Assembly: GCA_040901765.1 (NCBI GenBank)
Contig: JBBDYG010000015.1
Coordinates: 62,001 to 126,000 of the forward strand
Length of the DNA: 64,000 nt
Direction: 5' to 3'
Source: JBBDYG01 sp040901765
GTDB taxonomy: Bacteria; Planctomycetota; Planctomycetia; Pirellulales; Lacipirellulaceae
Below are positions 45,583 to 54,798 of this stretch, piece after piece. Under the pieces are notes generated by a model. That model was not told where the DNA came from. It saw nothing but the letters and a program-made list of their open reading frames with translations, and did no database searches. Position 1 is the stretch's first letter. Every line of letters starts with the position of its first letter. Made by a program: the position numbers and the translations under genes.

Positions 45583-45628
45583 CGAACTGGGCAGTTGGGG
45601 GAGCGGACCAGTCGCAGGCCGGGCGGGG

Positions 45629-45712
45629 TGCCACTGCTGGCTCGTCCAGCAGTGGAAGCCTTGTACCCGCTTCGCACTGCTGGGCAAGCCGGCAGCAGCA
45701 CCCTTGGCACTG
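45629..45712. repeat. GTGCCACTGCTGG palindrome (intergenic)
   Basis: GTGCCACTGCTGGCTCGTCC, AGCAGTGGAAGCCTTGTACC, CACTGCTGGGC, then AGCAGCACCCTTGGCAC. It is close to the element at 63180-63262 and related to the coding ones at 8698 and 24038. Confidence 0.8.
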
Positions 45713-45855
45713 GGTGCCTTGGGCGCGCGACTTTGCCGCATTGTGAAAATCTACCGCCTGAAACGGGCGATGTTGCCCAAAAGCAACGCCCCGGGTGGAG
45801 TTTTGGCAACGAAGTCTGCCGATTTTGCGGGCTTTTCCGGCGGGGACACTGGAAA

Positions 45856-46035
45856 GCAGGCAGCCGGCAGAGGGCAGCAGGCAGTAAAGAAGCCGACGGG
45901 TGGCTGGGGTCGGAGCCAGCAGGCGCAGCCCCCAGCGAACCCTGAGCAGCAGGCAGGCAGTAAAAGCCTCAGCGAACTCCGCATGTTTTTCTTGACTGCC
46001 CTCTGCCCGCTGCCCTCTGCCCTCTGCAGGCTTCT
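45856..46035. repeat. GCAGGCAGTA / CTGCCTGC hairpin with a GTGGCTGGGGTCG unit
   Basis: GCAGCCGGCAGAGGGCAGCA leads into GGTGGCTGGGGTCGGAGCCA (45898 on), and TGCCCTCTGCCCGCTGCCCT closes the structure. It fills most of the divergent gap 45583-46126. Confidence 0.75.
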
Positions 46036-46045
46036 TACGTATTTC

Positions 46046-46074
46046 TTGCTTTACCTACGCGCGCGGATTAGGAT
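46046..46074 (+). promoter_or_regulatory. Candidate sigma-70 promoter
   Basis: TTGCTT (46046-46051), 17 bases, TAGGAT (46069-46074), 53 bases before the DUF1598-like gene. The TAGGAT -10 is the same as at 40994. Confidence 0.3.
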
Positions 46075-46126
46075 CAGGGGATACGCTTCACGCGAGTCTT
46101 CGCGATTTGCCAGCTTTGAGGTAGCC

Positions 46127-47605
46127 ATGAGTTCTCTTGGGACATTCGTAGCGCGCCGATTGTACCGGTTGTGCTTTCTCAGTTTGTTGTTGCTCGCGGC
46201 CGCTGGTGCCGAGCCTGCTCTTGCCCAATTCGGTGGCGGCGGCGGAGGTTTCGGCGGCGGCGGTGGCGGGGACGCGGGTGGTGGTGGAGGCTTGGGTGGT
46301 GGCACCCAGGGGACGCAAGGTTTATCCGGCGTGGCTGTCGACGCCGAAGGCGTCCTGCAAACCATGACCGTTAACGATCCAAGAGGGAAACTGACACGAC
46401 AGCGAATTGAAGAAGCGATGGGCCAGCTTGATGGCAATCTCGCCGAGCCGAGCAAACTTCGTAAAGTCTCGCTCACGCGATTAGAGCAAGCGGTGCAACA
46501 AAAGATCGCCGCCGGCAGCGGACCCGATGACGCGATGAAACATCTCGCCGGCCTGACCCGCATCGAGTATGTGTTCTGTTATCCGGAGTCGGGAGACATT
46601 GTCGTCGCTGGCCCCGCGGAGCCTTGGGGGCAATCCCTGTCGGGACGGATGCTGGGCATCAAGTCGGGTCGGCCCGTGATTGAGTTGCAGGACCTGGTCG
46701 TCGCCATGCGGGCATTCGCGCCGGGGCAGGCGGAGAAGCCGCCCATCATCTATTGCTCGATCGATCCCACGGCCGAAGGGCTGGCGCGGATGCAGCAATT
46801 CCTCAAGCAGTTCGGCCGCCAGGCGAATCCCAATCAAACGCAGTTTATAGTCGAGCAGCTTCAGGCGCAGCTCGGCCCGCAGGTGATTACCGTCGGCGGC
46901 ATTCCGGCCAGCACGCATTTCGCGCAGGTGCTAGTCGAAGCCGATTACCGGATGAAGCTCATCGGCATTGGGCTGGAAAAACCGCCGGTGCGACTCACCA
47001 GTTACGTCGATCGCGTAAGCCCCGCCGCCGTCAGCCGCAACGCTTTGCAGCGGTGGTACTTCGTACCCGATTATCAGTGCGTTCGCGTGAGCGACGACGA
47101 ACTTTCAATGCAAATGGTGGGCGAAGGGGTGAAACTCGTGGGCGAGGATGAAGTCGTCGCTCAAGATGGCGGCCGCCGCACGGCGGGCAAGGCAAATCGC
47201 GCCAGCCAGGCCTTTGTAAACGGGTTCACCAAAGCATATCCCCGACTGGCCCAGCGCGTGCCGGTGTACGCCCAGCTTCGCAATTGCATCGATCTGTCGG
47301 TCGCGGCGGCGTATATGCAACAACATGACTTCTACGGTCAGGTCGGTTGGAACATGGAGTTATTCGGCAACGAAGAGCTGTTTCCCGTCGAGACCTACAA
47401 CGCCCCCAAGCAAGTCGCCAGCGCTGTAAACAGCATGTGGAAGGGCGCGTCGCTGATCACACCGATCGGCGGCGGCGTAAGTATTCGCCCCTCGCAAGCG
47501 CTGCAAACGGTGAATCTGCTGCGCGACGAAGCAGGCCAAATTGAGACCACCCGCGACGGGGTCGATCTCTCCGGCCTCGACGAAGGTCAATGGTGGTGGG
47601 ATTAG
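46127..47605 (+). CDS. DUF1598-like secreted protein
   Basis: 492 residues. It has a signal peptide (RLCFLSLLLLAAAGAEPALA), a Gly-rich low-complexity tract (about residues 36-65), and then a compact domain that runs to the end with RKVSLTRLEQAVQQKIAAG, GDIVVAGPAEPWGQ and NALQRWYFVPDYQCVRVSDD. It looks like the DUF1598 proteins that are mostly found in planctomycetes; their role is unknown. GAGG before the ATG at 46127 supports the start. The last residues (DGQWWWD-type ending GLDEGQWWWD) precede a repeat that forms the gene end. Confidence 0.6.
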   Translation: MSSLGTFVARRLYRLCFLSLLLLAAAGAEPALAQFGGGGGGFGGGGGGDAGGGGGLGGGTQGTQGLSGVAVDAEGVLQTMTVNDPRGKLTRQRIEEAMGQLDGNLAEPSKLRKVSLTRLEQAVQQKIAAGSGPDDAMKHLAGLTRIEYVFCYPESGDIVVAGPAEPWGQSLSGRMLGIKSGRPVIELQDLVVAMRAFAPGQAEKPPIIYCSIDPTAEGLARMQQFLKQFGRQANPNQTQFIVEQLQAQLGPQVITVGGIPASTHFAQVLVEADYRMKLIGIGLEKPPVRLTSYVDRVSPAAVSRNALQRWYFVPDYQCVRVSDDELSMQMVGEGVKLVGEDEVVAQDGGRRTAGKANRASQAFVNGFTKAYPRLAQRVPVYAQLRNCIDLSVAAAYMQQHDFYGQVGWNMELFGNEELFPVETYNAPKQVASAVNSMWKGASLITPIGGGVSIRPSQALQTVNLLRDEAGQIETTRDGVDLSGLDEGQWWWD

Positions 47606-47607
47606 GG

Positions 47608-47707
47608 GGAAGGAGATGTGAGATGTGTGAAGTAAGAAGGAAGAAGTGAAGAGACTAAAGTATTTTCTTTCCGAACTTCTGCCTTTCCACATCTCACATC
47701 TCACATC
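47608..47707. repeat. GATGTGA palindrome between convergent genes
   Basis: GAAGGAGATGTGAGATGTGT on the left, answered by CACATCTCACATCTCACATC on the right. The right end supplies the TGA stop of the glycerate kinase gene. Confidence 0.8.
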
Positions 47708-49055
47708 TGAATCGTTGGTCGACCGTAATCACCCGCAGGTCGCACACGTTGGTGTGTGTCGGACCGGTCCTCAGCAGTGCATCGAGCGGCGCGAAGAAGT
47801 GGTAGGCGTCGTTGCGCGATAAATATTTGCGGGAATCGAGCCGAAGCATTTTTGCCCGAGCGGAAATGTCGGCGTCGATGTATGCCCCGGCTGCATCGGT
47901 AGGGCCGTCTTCGCCGTCGGTGCCTCCCGAGAGCAACGCGATCCGCTCGCAATCGCCAAGCTCCGCAAGCGCCGCGAGCACAAGCTGCTGGTTTCGGCCA
48001 CCGAGACCGCGTACTGCGGATTCGACGAGCTTCACGGTCGGCTCGCCGCCTGAGATCAAGCAATTCGGCCCTGCATTGTCGCGCATCCGCAGGGCCATCG
48101 CCGCGAGATGCCGGCCCACGTCTTCCGCAGCGCCTTCGGGCTGTGCCGCGCTCAGCATCGCGTGGCTGTAGCCGAACCGCTCGGCCTCTATGCCGGCAGT
48201 GTCGACCGCCGTGGCGTTGTTCGCCAACACGACGTGTCGCACATTGCAGGTTGCTGGCGGCGCCTCGCGCGTTTGTTTGCGAAGAAATGCGACAATCGGC
48301 CGTGCCGCCTCGGTCTGTGCGACTCCAAGTTGTTCGAAGACTTCGAGTGCTTTCGCAGGTGAATCGTTGGGTTGGCAGACGGTCGGCCCGGAGGCGATGA
48401 GGTCGAGCGGATCGCCCAGGATGTCGGAGATGACCAGTGTCACGAGATTGCCCGCGCGGCAGGCGCGGGCGAGGCCACCACATTTGATCTGGCTTAATTG
48501 CCGTCGCACGCGGTTGAGTTGCTCGATGTCGGCACCCGCACCGCTGAGAAGCTGCGTGACGGCGATCTTTTGATCGAGCGTTACACCGACTGCAGGAGCG
48601 GGTAGCAGCGCGGACCCGCCGCCCGAAAGCAAACAGATGCAAAGGTCGTTTGATTCCAATTCGCCAACGAGCCGCAACATCTTTTCCGCAAGAGCTTGGC
48701 CTTCGGGTCGAGGTTCGTTCACGCCGGCTGGCCGGCCGGCGCCGAGCGTGATACGCGTGGTGCGATCGATGCAATCGGCGGGCACGCTCACCAGTCCGCT
48801 AACGCGATGCGCCTCAAGAATCCGTGGACCAAGCGCAGACTCCAACCCGCAAACCATGCCAGCGCCAGCCTTGCCGCCGCCGACCACCGCGATGCGGCCG
48901 ATCTTGCGCAGATCAAACTCGTGAGGGCCAATGGCCAGCGTCGAACCTTCGACAACAACGTCGCTCGGCACAAGTCGTTCCGGCCGCACGGCATCGACGC
49001 CAGCCCGCCAGATTTGAAGGGCTTCGTCGCGGAGCTTGGAGGCGGAGGTAATCAT
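47694..49055 (-). CDS. Glycerate 2-kinase (DUF4147/MOFRL type)
   Basis: 453 residues. It phosphorylates D-glycerate to 2-phosphoglycerate, linking glyoxylate or serine metabolism to glycolysis. Blocks: VVGGGKAGAGMVCGLESALG, CLLSGGGSALLPAPA, LVISDILGDPLDLIASGPTV, CLISGGEPTVKLV, GGRNQQLVLAALAELG and the C-terminal MOFRL segment GGTDGEDGPTDAAGAYIDAD. The family is also called TtuD or GckA. The last four residues and stop (RCEM) are translated from the neighbouring GATGTGA palindrome. Confidence 0.9.
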   Translation of the reverse strand: MITSASKLRDEALQIWRAGVDAVRPERLVPSDVVVEGSTLAIGPHEFDLRKIGRIAVVGGGKAGAGMVCGLESALGPRILEAHRVSGLVSVPADCIDRTTRITLGAGRPAGVNEPRPEGQALAEKMLRLVGELESNDLCICLLSGGGSALLPAPAVGVTLDQKIAVTQLLSGAGADIEQLNRVRRQLSQIKCGGLARACRAGNLVTLVISDILGDPLDLIASGPTVCQPNDSPAKALEVFEQLGVAQTEAARPIVAFLRKQTREAPPATCNVRHVVLANNATAVDTAGIEAERFGYSHAMLSAAQPEGAAEDVGRHLAAMALRMRDNAGPNCLISGGEPTVKLVESAVRGLGGRNQQLVLAALAELGDCERIALLSGGTDGEDGPTDAAGAYIDADISARAKMLRLDSRKYLSRNDAYHFFAPLDALLRTGPTHTNVCDLRVITVDQRFRCEM

Positions 49056-49121
49056 TGAGATGCAAGTTTCGGAGAAACTTGCCTATGTGGCGGGACGCAC
49101 GGAATATCCCATCCTACGTGT

Positions 49122-51848
49122 TCACGGCGCAGTTCGCACCGGCACGGCAGAGAGACGCCGGGCAGATTGCGGCTGCGTTCGCGCGGCCAGCACCGGCCGG
49201 ATCATGACGCCGTCGATGCGTGCCTCGCCGCAGCCATACAGCGCGAACTGCACCTGCACCGAACTGGCCTCCGATGCGGTGCGGATCATCCGGAACGGCT
49301 GCCACTCGGGAGTCCGGCTGATGTCGAGTGCCAACTCCTCGCCGCCAAGCGAGTCGGTAATCGTGAGGTGGCAGTCGAATCGCGGGGGCACGCGCGCCCA
49401 GCCGGCGATCTCAATCGTTTGACCCGGCGCGAGCGATACTTCCGGCGAAGCAATCCAAACCGTTGCCGATTCGCTGGAATGTGAACTTGACGAGCCTGAT
49501 GTTTGGCTAGCCAGCAGCCGCAGAGCACGAGTCCCTTGCTGGGGCGCGTCGGCAGTCAGTTCCACAGCGGAATGCACCCTTTCCACGGGGTAACGCGTGT
49601 GGGTCCAGCCGTAAGATTGCATTTGAGCCAGTTCTTCGCAATCACCACCCGGGAGAAGATTCTCGCCCATGGGCAAGGCCGCGAGCGCCCAATCAAGCTT
49701 CCATTGATCGAGCAGCCGAGGGAATGACCCGGCCAAAGGACTGCTAACGATCCCAGGCGCGCTCGCCGGCTGGGTGAGCAGATGCGACTGAAGCGTTGCC
49801 ACAGCGTCGCGGGCAATGAGCAGGTGTCGATAAGCGCCTTCATGGTTTCCGCTGGCCAGCGCCAAATTCGCTTGCCCGATCGCCGTCTTGGCAACGGCAA
49901 TCGTCTGCTGTGCGATCTTCTGCGCGGCCGGCAGTTGCTGCAATTGAGCGGCGGTTTGCTCTGCTTGCTGCACTTCATCCATCGATAAGAACCGCGCCAG
50001 TTGCACCGCTCGCGAAGCCCCTTGGGAAGCACTGCGCATCATCGCGGCGATTGCAGCCCGATCGTCGGAGAGCACGAGATACGTTCCCGCCGGAACGTCT
50101 TTGAGCGGCACCCGCACGCCGCCGGATACGCGGTTTTGCTCGACGATTCTCATGCCGCCCGGGCTTAAAAGGTACGCGCCCGCCGACTCGGGCACGCCGG
50201 GAACCGTGATGGCATGGGGCGATGCCGCTTGCTGAGCTTCGTCGATCGGCGCCGCCATGGGCAGCCTTCGAATTGCCACCAATCGCACTCGGTCCCGTTG
50301 CATGACAACCGCTTGCAGGCCGGGATCGGAACAGGTGGCGAGGCTCGCCGTTGTGCCGCCGACGAGCCAGGGTTCAATCAACCGAAGTTCACGATTCAAC
50401 AGCTCGCATGTGGCGAGCGTCAACTGATTGGTCGAATTCGCCGCGCTCTGAGTTTGTCGAGACGCAAAGACCAACCCGTTCGCACCGTTGCCCACGGCTG
50501 CCTGCGTCTGGCTGGCGATACGTTGCGGGGCTTGCCACCCGCCGGAAGTATGGGGAGCGAGGACGCGAATCTGCCCTGCGAGTTCCGCGCTGTGATCCAA
50601 ATCGATGCGCGCCCAGGCGGGCGTGCCGGGCCGAGCCGTGCGGTGCGCGGCCTGCAAATCGCGCTGCCAATCGTGCAAGTACACGTCGTGCAGGCTCGGC
50701 CGCTTGCCGATCAATAGGATGTCAGCCACGCGGCTGAAACGGGCAAGCGAATCGCTCGGGGCGGCAACTAAAGGACGCTGCAAATGTCGGTCCTCGCGCC
50801 GCAGCGTTTGGGCTTGAGCGGTAACCACGTCGAGCTGCGTGGCTGCCAATCGCTCGCCGAGATCCCAGGCGAGAATCGAGTTCCACTCTGCCGCTTCTTC
50901 AACGGGAATCGGTTCGCGCGGAGGAGGCGAGATCAGCCCAACGCCTAACTTCACCGCAGCTTCCAATTGGTCGGAAGTCGGCGCCTCTCGCAGCCAGATT
51001 CCATTAAAACCGCACCTCGCGAGGAATTCGAAATCCTCGCCATTGTGTTGCACGATGCGCGGGAAGAAGGGCCGGTCGTTCACGGTAATCTGATTGCCCG
51101 AAACCCGCACCGGACGCACAGGCGCCGGTACGGCTGAAGCCGCGAGACTCGTCGATGGAAACTGCGGGCCAGCCATGGCGGTTGCGGGCGCCGCGGCGTT
51201 CGGAGACGCGACAATACCCTCCACCGTGAGCCGGTCGATTGCCACCTCCGTCGATTCTCGTCCACCCGGCACGATCAAGATCACCTGATCCAGGTAGGCG
51301 CCCCGCTCGTCGATCGGCGATTCGGAGCTTGTGCGAAGGAGTCGGGCCTCCCGCGTGACGAGTTTGGGAAGATCGCGAATCTCCAGGTCGCACCATTCGC
51401 CGGAGGTGTCGTCACTCGTTCCACGCACCACCAGAGTTTGCGGTGGGTTGCCGCCGTCGGTGCTTCGGGGCAGAACAATACGCGCGGCAACTTGAATGCC
51501 CGGTCGATTGGTGCGCACCCGTACCACGATGCGCGATTCATCGATCACCGGGGCCGCGTTAATCGCATGCGCAAGCCGCACCGATTCGCCCGGAGGGCCG
51601 ACCACGACAAGCCGTTCAACGCTTGCCCCGTCGTCCGCTGGTGGATTCACCAATCGCTCGCGTCGCACGATTTGCCCAACCGAGGTCGGGCTATCCAACT
51701 CCCACGACGGGGCGGGATCATCGAAATCATTGAAATACGCAACACTCGGATCGGGCGATTGCCCGGCGGCCGCCGACAGCAGCGTTAACCAGCAGAGCCA
51801 AGCCCGCGCCGCGGTTTGTATTCGGGTCGCAAGACTCATGGGAATCAC
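49122..51848 (-). CDS. Large secreted protein, possible carbohydrate-active-like architecture
   Basis: 908 residues, no family recognised with certainty. A signal peptide of about 29 residues (AWLCWLTLLSAAAGQ) is followed by a beta-sandwich-like N-terminal region. A central region has NQITVNDRPFFPRIVQHNGE and FEFLARCGFNGIWLREAP, which reads like the first strands of a glycoside-hydrolase TIM barrel. A helical region (about 610-700, MDEVQQAEQTAAQLQQLPAA) and a C-terminal CBM-like sandwich (LPGGDCEELAQMQSYGWT, ... VQVQFALYGCGEARIDGV) follow. Catalytic acids could not be assigned. An ATG at 51839 is an alternative start. Confidence 0.6.
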   Translation of the reverse strand: MIPMSLATRIQTAARAWLCWLTLLSAAAGQSPDPSVAYFNDFDDPAPSWELDSPTSVGQIVRRERLVNPPADDGASVERLVVVGPPGESVRLAHAINAAPVIDESRIVVRVRTNRPGIQVAARIVLPRSTDGGNPPQTLVVRGTSDDTSGEWCDLEIRDLPKLVTREARLLRTSSESPIDERGAYLDQVILIVPGGRESTEVAIDRLTVEGIVASPNAAAPATAMAGPQFPSTSLAASAVPAPVRPVRVSGNQITVNDRPFFPRIVQHNGEDFEFLARCGFNGIWLREAPTSDQLEAAVKLGVGLISPPPREPIPVEEAAEWNSILAWDLGERLAATQLDVVTAQAQTLRREDRHLQRPLVAAPSDSLARFSRVADILLIGKRPSLHDVYLHDWQRDLQAAHRTARPGTPAWARIDLDHSAELAGQIRVLAPHTSGGWQAPQRIASQTQAAVGNGANGLVFASRQTQSAANSTNQLTLATCELLNRELRLIEPWLVGGTTASLATCSDPGLQAVVMQRDRVRLVAIRRLPMAAPIDEAQQAASPHAITVPGVPESAGAYLLSPGGMRIVEQNRVSGGVRVPLKDVPAGTYLVLSDDRAAIAAMMRSASQGASRAVQLARFLSMDEVQQAEQTAAQLQQLPAAQKIAQQTIAVAKTAIGQANLALASGNHEGAYRHLLIARDAVATLQSHLLTQPASAPGIVSSPLAGSFPRLLDQWKLDWALAALPMGENLLPGGDCEELAQMQSYGWTHTRYPVERVHSAVELTADAPQQGTRALRLLASQTSGSSSSHSSESATVWIASPEVSLAPGQTIEIAGWARVPPRFDCHLTITDSLGGEELALDISRTPEWQPFRMIRTASEASSVQVQFALYGCGEARIDGVMIRPVLAARTQPQSARRLSAVPVRTAP

Positions 51849-52151
51849 GCTGGTTGATACCGAATCCGGCGGTGCCCGGCACGGCGAATGATGCGTTTGA
51901 AAGACACCGGTTCGACGCCCGATCTCGGCCGCAAGTGCTGTTCGTATCAGGATTTACGACTCGGAGCCAGATCGGTTGCGGCGAAATCGCGACAGCACGA
52001 GCCATCCGAAGTAGATCAACGGACAAGTCTGACTGTCTCGTAAGTACATTATGCGTAACGAGTTGCGTCGCACCGTCTGCCGTGGGAACCGGTCCCGGCG
52101 CGGCACGTGCAATGACTCTCCGACGAAGCACCGCCTCCCGGAGAAATCACC

Positions 52152-52451
52152 ATGTTGGATGTTACCCGCCTCGCCGATTCAAACTCGTCCACGGTCGACC
52201 TACCCCTCGATTTGCAGCAGTTAGCGGCCGCGATTGAGTCGCTGCCCCCACGCCACGTCGCTGAACTGGCCCCGCTCTTGGACCGCGTCACGGAAAGCAC
52301 CCGTCGCCGCCGCCGAATTCTTAGCCTCGTGCAGGATGCTTTATCGCAACTTCGTCTCGATATGAAGTACCTGATGTTCGATCTCGAGGCGACTCGCCGA
52401 GAACGCGACGAATTTCGGGCCAAGCTCAGTGAGATTCAAGAACTGGACTAG
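52152..52451 (+). CDS. Small helical protein upstream of the kinase gene
   Basis: 99 residues, unrecognised. It is almost wholly helical and charged: LQQLAAAIESLPPRHVAELA, then a basic RRRRR run (about residues 51-55), then a C-terminal coiled coil (FDLEATRRERDEFRAKLSEI). No membrane segment. GGAG precedes the ATG at 52152. It lies 188 bases before the kinase gene and may be in its transcript. The 51849-52151 gap upstream shows nothing recognisable. Confidence 0.55.
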   Translation: MLDVTRLADSNSSTVDLPLDLQQLAAAIESLPPRHVAELAPLLDRVTESTRRRRRILSLVQDALSQLRLDMKYLMFDLEATRRERDEFRAKLSEIQELD

Positions 52452-52639
52452 GTGCGATCGAAACGGGGATGCCCCCAATGTTTGATGAAAGCGACTTGGA
52501 CGGGTAGACTGCTAATAAGGGGCAGCGTGAGAGAGGCGAGCGCGGAGGTTCGCTCCACGGCCGGTAATGCCGGCAGGTGGCAATCGCGTCGTCTCCTAGA
52601 AATTTCCTTGCCACCCGCGCGGACGCGCACCGGCCACTC

Positions 52640-54115
52640 ATGACCGCCGAACAATTGGCACAGCGCGCCCTGGACGTCAACATCGTTGACGAATCGCAGC
52701 TCCAATCGGTGTGGGGCGAGTTGGGGACGCGATCCGTCGCCGCCAAGGAATTCGCCCAGGCTCTCCTGCGGCGCGACCTGATCACCAACTATCAGCTCGA
52801 TCGCCTCGCGCAAGGTTTGCGGTCCGGCTTTTTCTACGGCGACTACAAAGTTCTCTACTCGGTCGGCGCCGGTACGTTTGCTCGGGTCTTCCGCGCCGCC
52901 CATCGCGCAACGAACCAGATCTACGCGGTGAAAGTCCTGCGCAACCGCTTTAGCAGCCCGGTGACCGATCCGAAAAATACGTACATCATCGAGTTATTTC
53001 GCCGCGAGGGCGAGCTTGGCGTGCAACTCCAGCACCCGAACATTGTGCCGGTTCACGAGGTAGTTTCGCAGGGAGTAACTCACTTCATCGTGATGGATTT
53101 CATCGAAGGGCGGAATCTGCGCGAGTTCTACCGAATTCGCCACCAGTTTCAGCCCCTCGAAGCAGCCGAGATGATGGTCGGAATCGTTGCGGGATTGACC
53201 TTCGCCTTCCAAAAGGGAATTTCGCATCGCGACCTCAAAATGTCGAACGTCTTGATCGCCAGCGATGGGGTTCCCAAACTGGTCGACTTCGGTTTGGCGG
53301 CTCTCGAGAACGAAGAAGTTGAAGACATGGGCGAATTCAACCGCCGGACGATCGAATATGCAGGACTGGAGCGATCGACCGGCGTCCGCAAGGACGACAC
53401 CCGCAGCGACGTGTTTTTCGCCGGCTGCATGTTCTATCAACTCGTCGCGGGCCGCCCGGCAATGGCCGAGTCGCGCGATCGGGCGCAGCTCCTGAGCAAA
53501 ACGCGGTTTACCGACATCAAGCCAATTCTCGAACTGGTTCCGAAACTTCCCTTGCCCTTGGCGATGGTGATTAGCAAGGCCACGGAGTTCGATCCACAGC
53601 GTCGTTATCAAAGTCCCGGTGACATGTACGCCGATTTGCGAGTGGCCATCAAACGAGTCAAGGAAGGCGTGGATACGATCGGCGCTCAAGTGGACCTGCA
53701 TAGCCGAGAGGGCCATGACGAACATGGCCAGCCCCGCAAGCTGATGGTGGTCGAGTCGGAAGTCAAGCTGCAAGACCTGTTTCGCGAGCTTTTCAAACGC
53801 AATGGCTATCGCGTGCTGGTGGCAAGCGATCCGGAGCGAGCCATGGACCGGTTTTTCGACGACCAGCGGGCAGCCGACCTCGTGCTGTTTAACACGGCTT
53901 CCATCGGTCGGCCGGCGCTGGAGGGGTTCAATCGCTTCGGCCGGGAGACGGCAACGCGCGACCTGCCGGCGGTGCTCTTGCTCGACGAGCGACACCAAGC
54001 GTGGGCGGCCGAAGCGGAACTAGCCGATCATCGGCGGATTGCTCAAGCACCCATCAAGCAACGGCAACTCCGCGAAGCGATACTGAGCGTGGTACGACCC
54101 AAGGCGGCCAAGTAG
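52640..54115 (+). CDS. Hanks-type Ser/Thr kinase with degenerate receiver domain
   Basis: 491 residues. An N-terminal helical segment with LLRRDLITNYQLDRLAQGLR (planctomycete kinase style) is followed by a complete eukaryotic-like kinase domain: glycine loop GAGTFARVF (residues 76-84), Lys98 in VKVL, HRDLKMSN with Asp199 and Asn203, and DFG at Asp217. From about residue 366 the C-terminus folds like a response-regulator receiver (KLMVVESEVKLQDLFRELF and GYRVLVASDPERAMDRFF). However, the phospho-acceptor position is Asn418 (DLVLFNTAS) and the first acidic pair is ES, so it is a pseudo-receiver. It is soluble with no membrane anchor; the target is unknown. A longer start at 52577 is possible. 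Confidence 0.88.
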   Translation: MTAEQLAQRALDVNIVDESQLQSVWGELGTRSVAAKEFAQALLRRDLITNYQLDRLAQGLRSGFFYGDYKVLYSVGAGTFARVFRAAHRATNQIYAVKVLRNRFSSPVTDPKNTYIIELFRREGELGVQLQHPNIVPVHEVVSQGVTHFIVMDFIEGRNLREFYRIRHQFQPLEAAEMMVGIVAGLTFAFQKGISHRDLKMSNVLIASDGVPKLVDFGLAALENEEVEDMGEFNRRTIEYAGLERSTGVRKDDTRSDVFFAGCMFYQLVAGRPAMAESRDRAQLLSKTRFTDIKPILELVPKLPLPLAMVISKATEFDPQRRYQSPGDMYADLRVAIKRVKEGVDTIGAQVDLHSREGHDEHGQPRKLMVVESEVKLQDLFRELFKRNGYRVLVASDPERAMDRFFDDQRAADLVLFNTASIGRPALEGFNRFGRETATRDLPAVLLLDERHQAWAAEAELADHRRIAQAPIKQRQLREAILSVVRPKAAK

Positions 54116-54192
54116 GTCAGGCTCTGCCTGACGCATTCGTAGGTCAGGCTTTCTTGCCTGACGCGCTTCATGTCAGGCACAGCCTGACCTAC
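54112..54192. repeat. Palindromic element, family GTAGGTCAGG (copy 3)
   Basis: GTAGGTCAGGCTCTGCCTGA, GTAGGTCAGGCTTTCTTGCC, then GTCAGGCACAGCCTGACCTA and C. It fills the space between the convergent kinase and rpiB genes; the terminal GTAG at each end gives both genes their TAG stop. Confidence 0.9.
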
Positions 54193-54638
54193 TTGCGATT
54201 CTCCTCTTCAAGTTGCCGTATCTTTTCCACTCGGCGTAAATGTCGGCCGGCTTCGAATTCGGTGTCGATCCAGATTTCGACCATCCGCTCGACTACCCGC
54301 GGGCTTAACAGATCCGCGGATAGACAAAGCACATTCGCGTCGTTGTGCCGGCGGCTCATTTCGGCTGTGACTTCATCGTTACAGGCGGCGGCGCGGACCC
54401 CGCGGAACTTGTTGGCGGCAATTGCCATTCCGATGCCCGTACCGCAGATCAAGATGCCACGATCAACCTGTCCGCTGCTCACCTTGATGGCCACGATGGC
54501 CGCGAAATCGGGATAGTCGACGCTCTCATCGCTCAGCGTGCCATCATCTTCGATCTCGTGCCCCTTGCCGCGCACCATCGCGAGGACTTTCTCCTTAAGT
54601 TGAAATCCGCGATGGTCGCTGGCGATGGCAATACGCAT
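54189..54638 (-). CDS. rpiB: Ribose 5-phosphate isomerase B
   Basis: 149 residues, the usual length. It interconverts ribose 5-phosphate and ribulose 5-phosphate in the pentose phosphate pathway. Visible motifs: ASDHRGFQLKE at the start, GILICGTGIGMAIAANKFRG around the active-site cysteine, and SRRHNDANVLCLSADLL. LacA/LacB are related but work as a pair and are not present. Stop TAG comes from the neighbouring palindrome. Confidence 0.93.
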   Translation of the reverse strand: MRIAIASDHRGFQLKEKVLAMVRGKGHEIEDDGTLSDESVDYPDFAAIVAIKVSSGQVDRGILICGTGIGMAIAANKFRGVRAAACNDEVTAEMSRRHNDANVLCLSADLLSPRVVERMVEIWIDTEFEAGRHLRRVEKIRQLEEENRK

Positions 54639-54699
54639 GGCTGTTCCGTGCCCGGAGGGGCGAAAAGCTGTGTTGATTGTACGATCGATTGTCAGTCGG

Positions 54700-54798
54700 T
54701 GAGTGAGTAGGTCAGGCTCTGCCTGACACAGCCGGAAATCCTCAGACTACGGTTGTTCGTTATTGTCAGGCGGAGCCTGACCTACTCACTACTCACCA
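54700..54798. repeat. Palindromic element, family GTAGGTCAGG with GTGAGTAG ends (copy 4)
   Basis: GTGAGTGAGTAGGTCAGGCT on the left and GGAGCCTGACCTACTCACTA on the right, with CTCTGCCTGACA inside. The right arm overlaps the stop of the YrdC/phosphatase fusion gene (TAG within GTGAGTAG on the minus strand). Confidence 0.85.
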
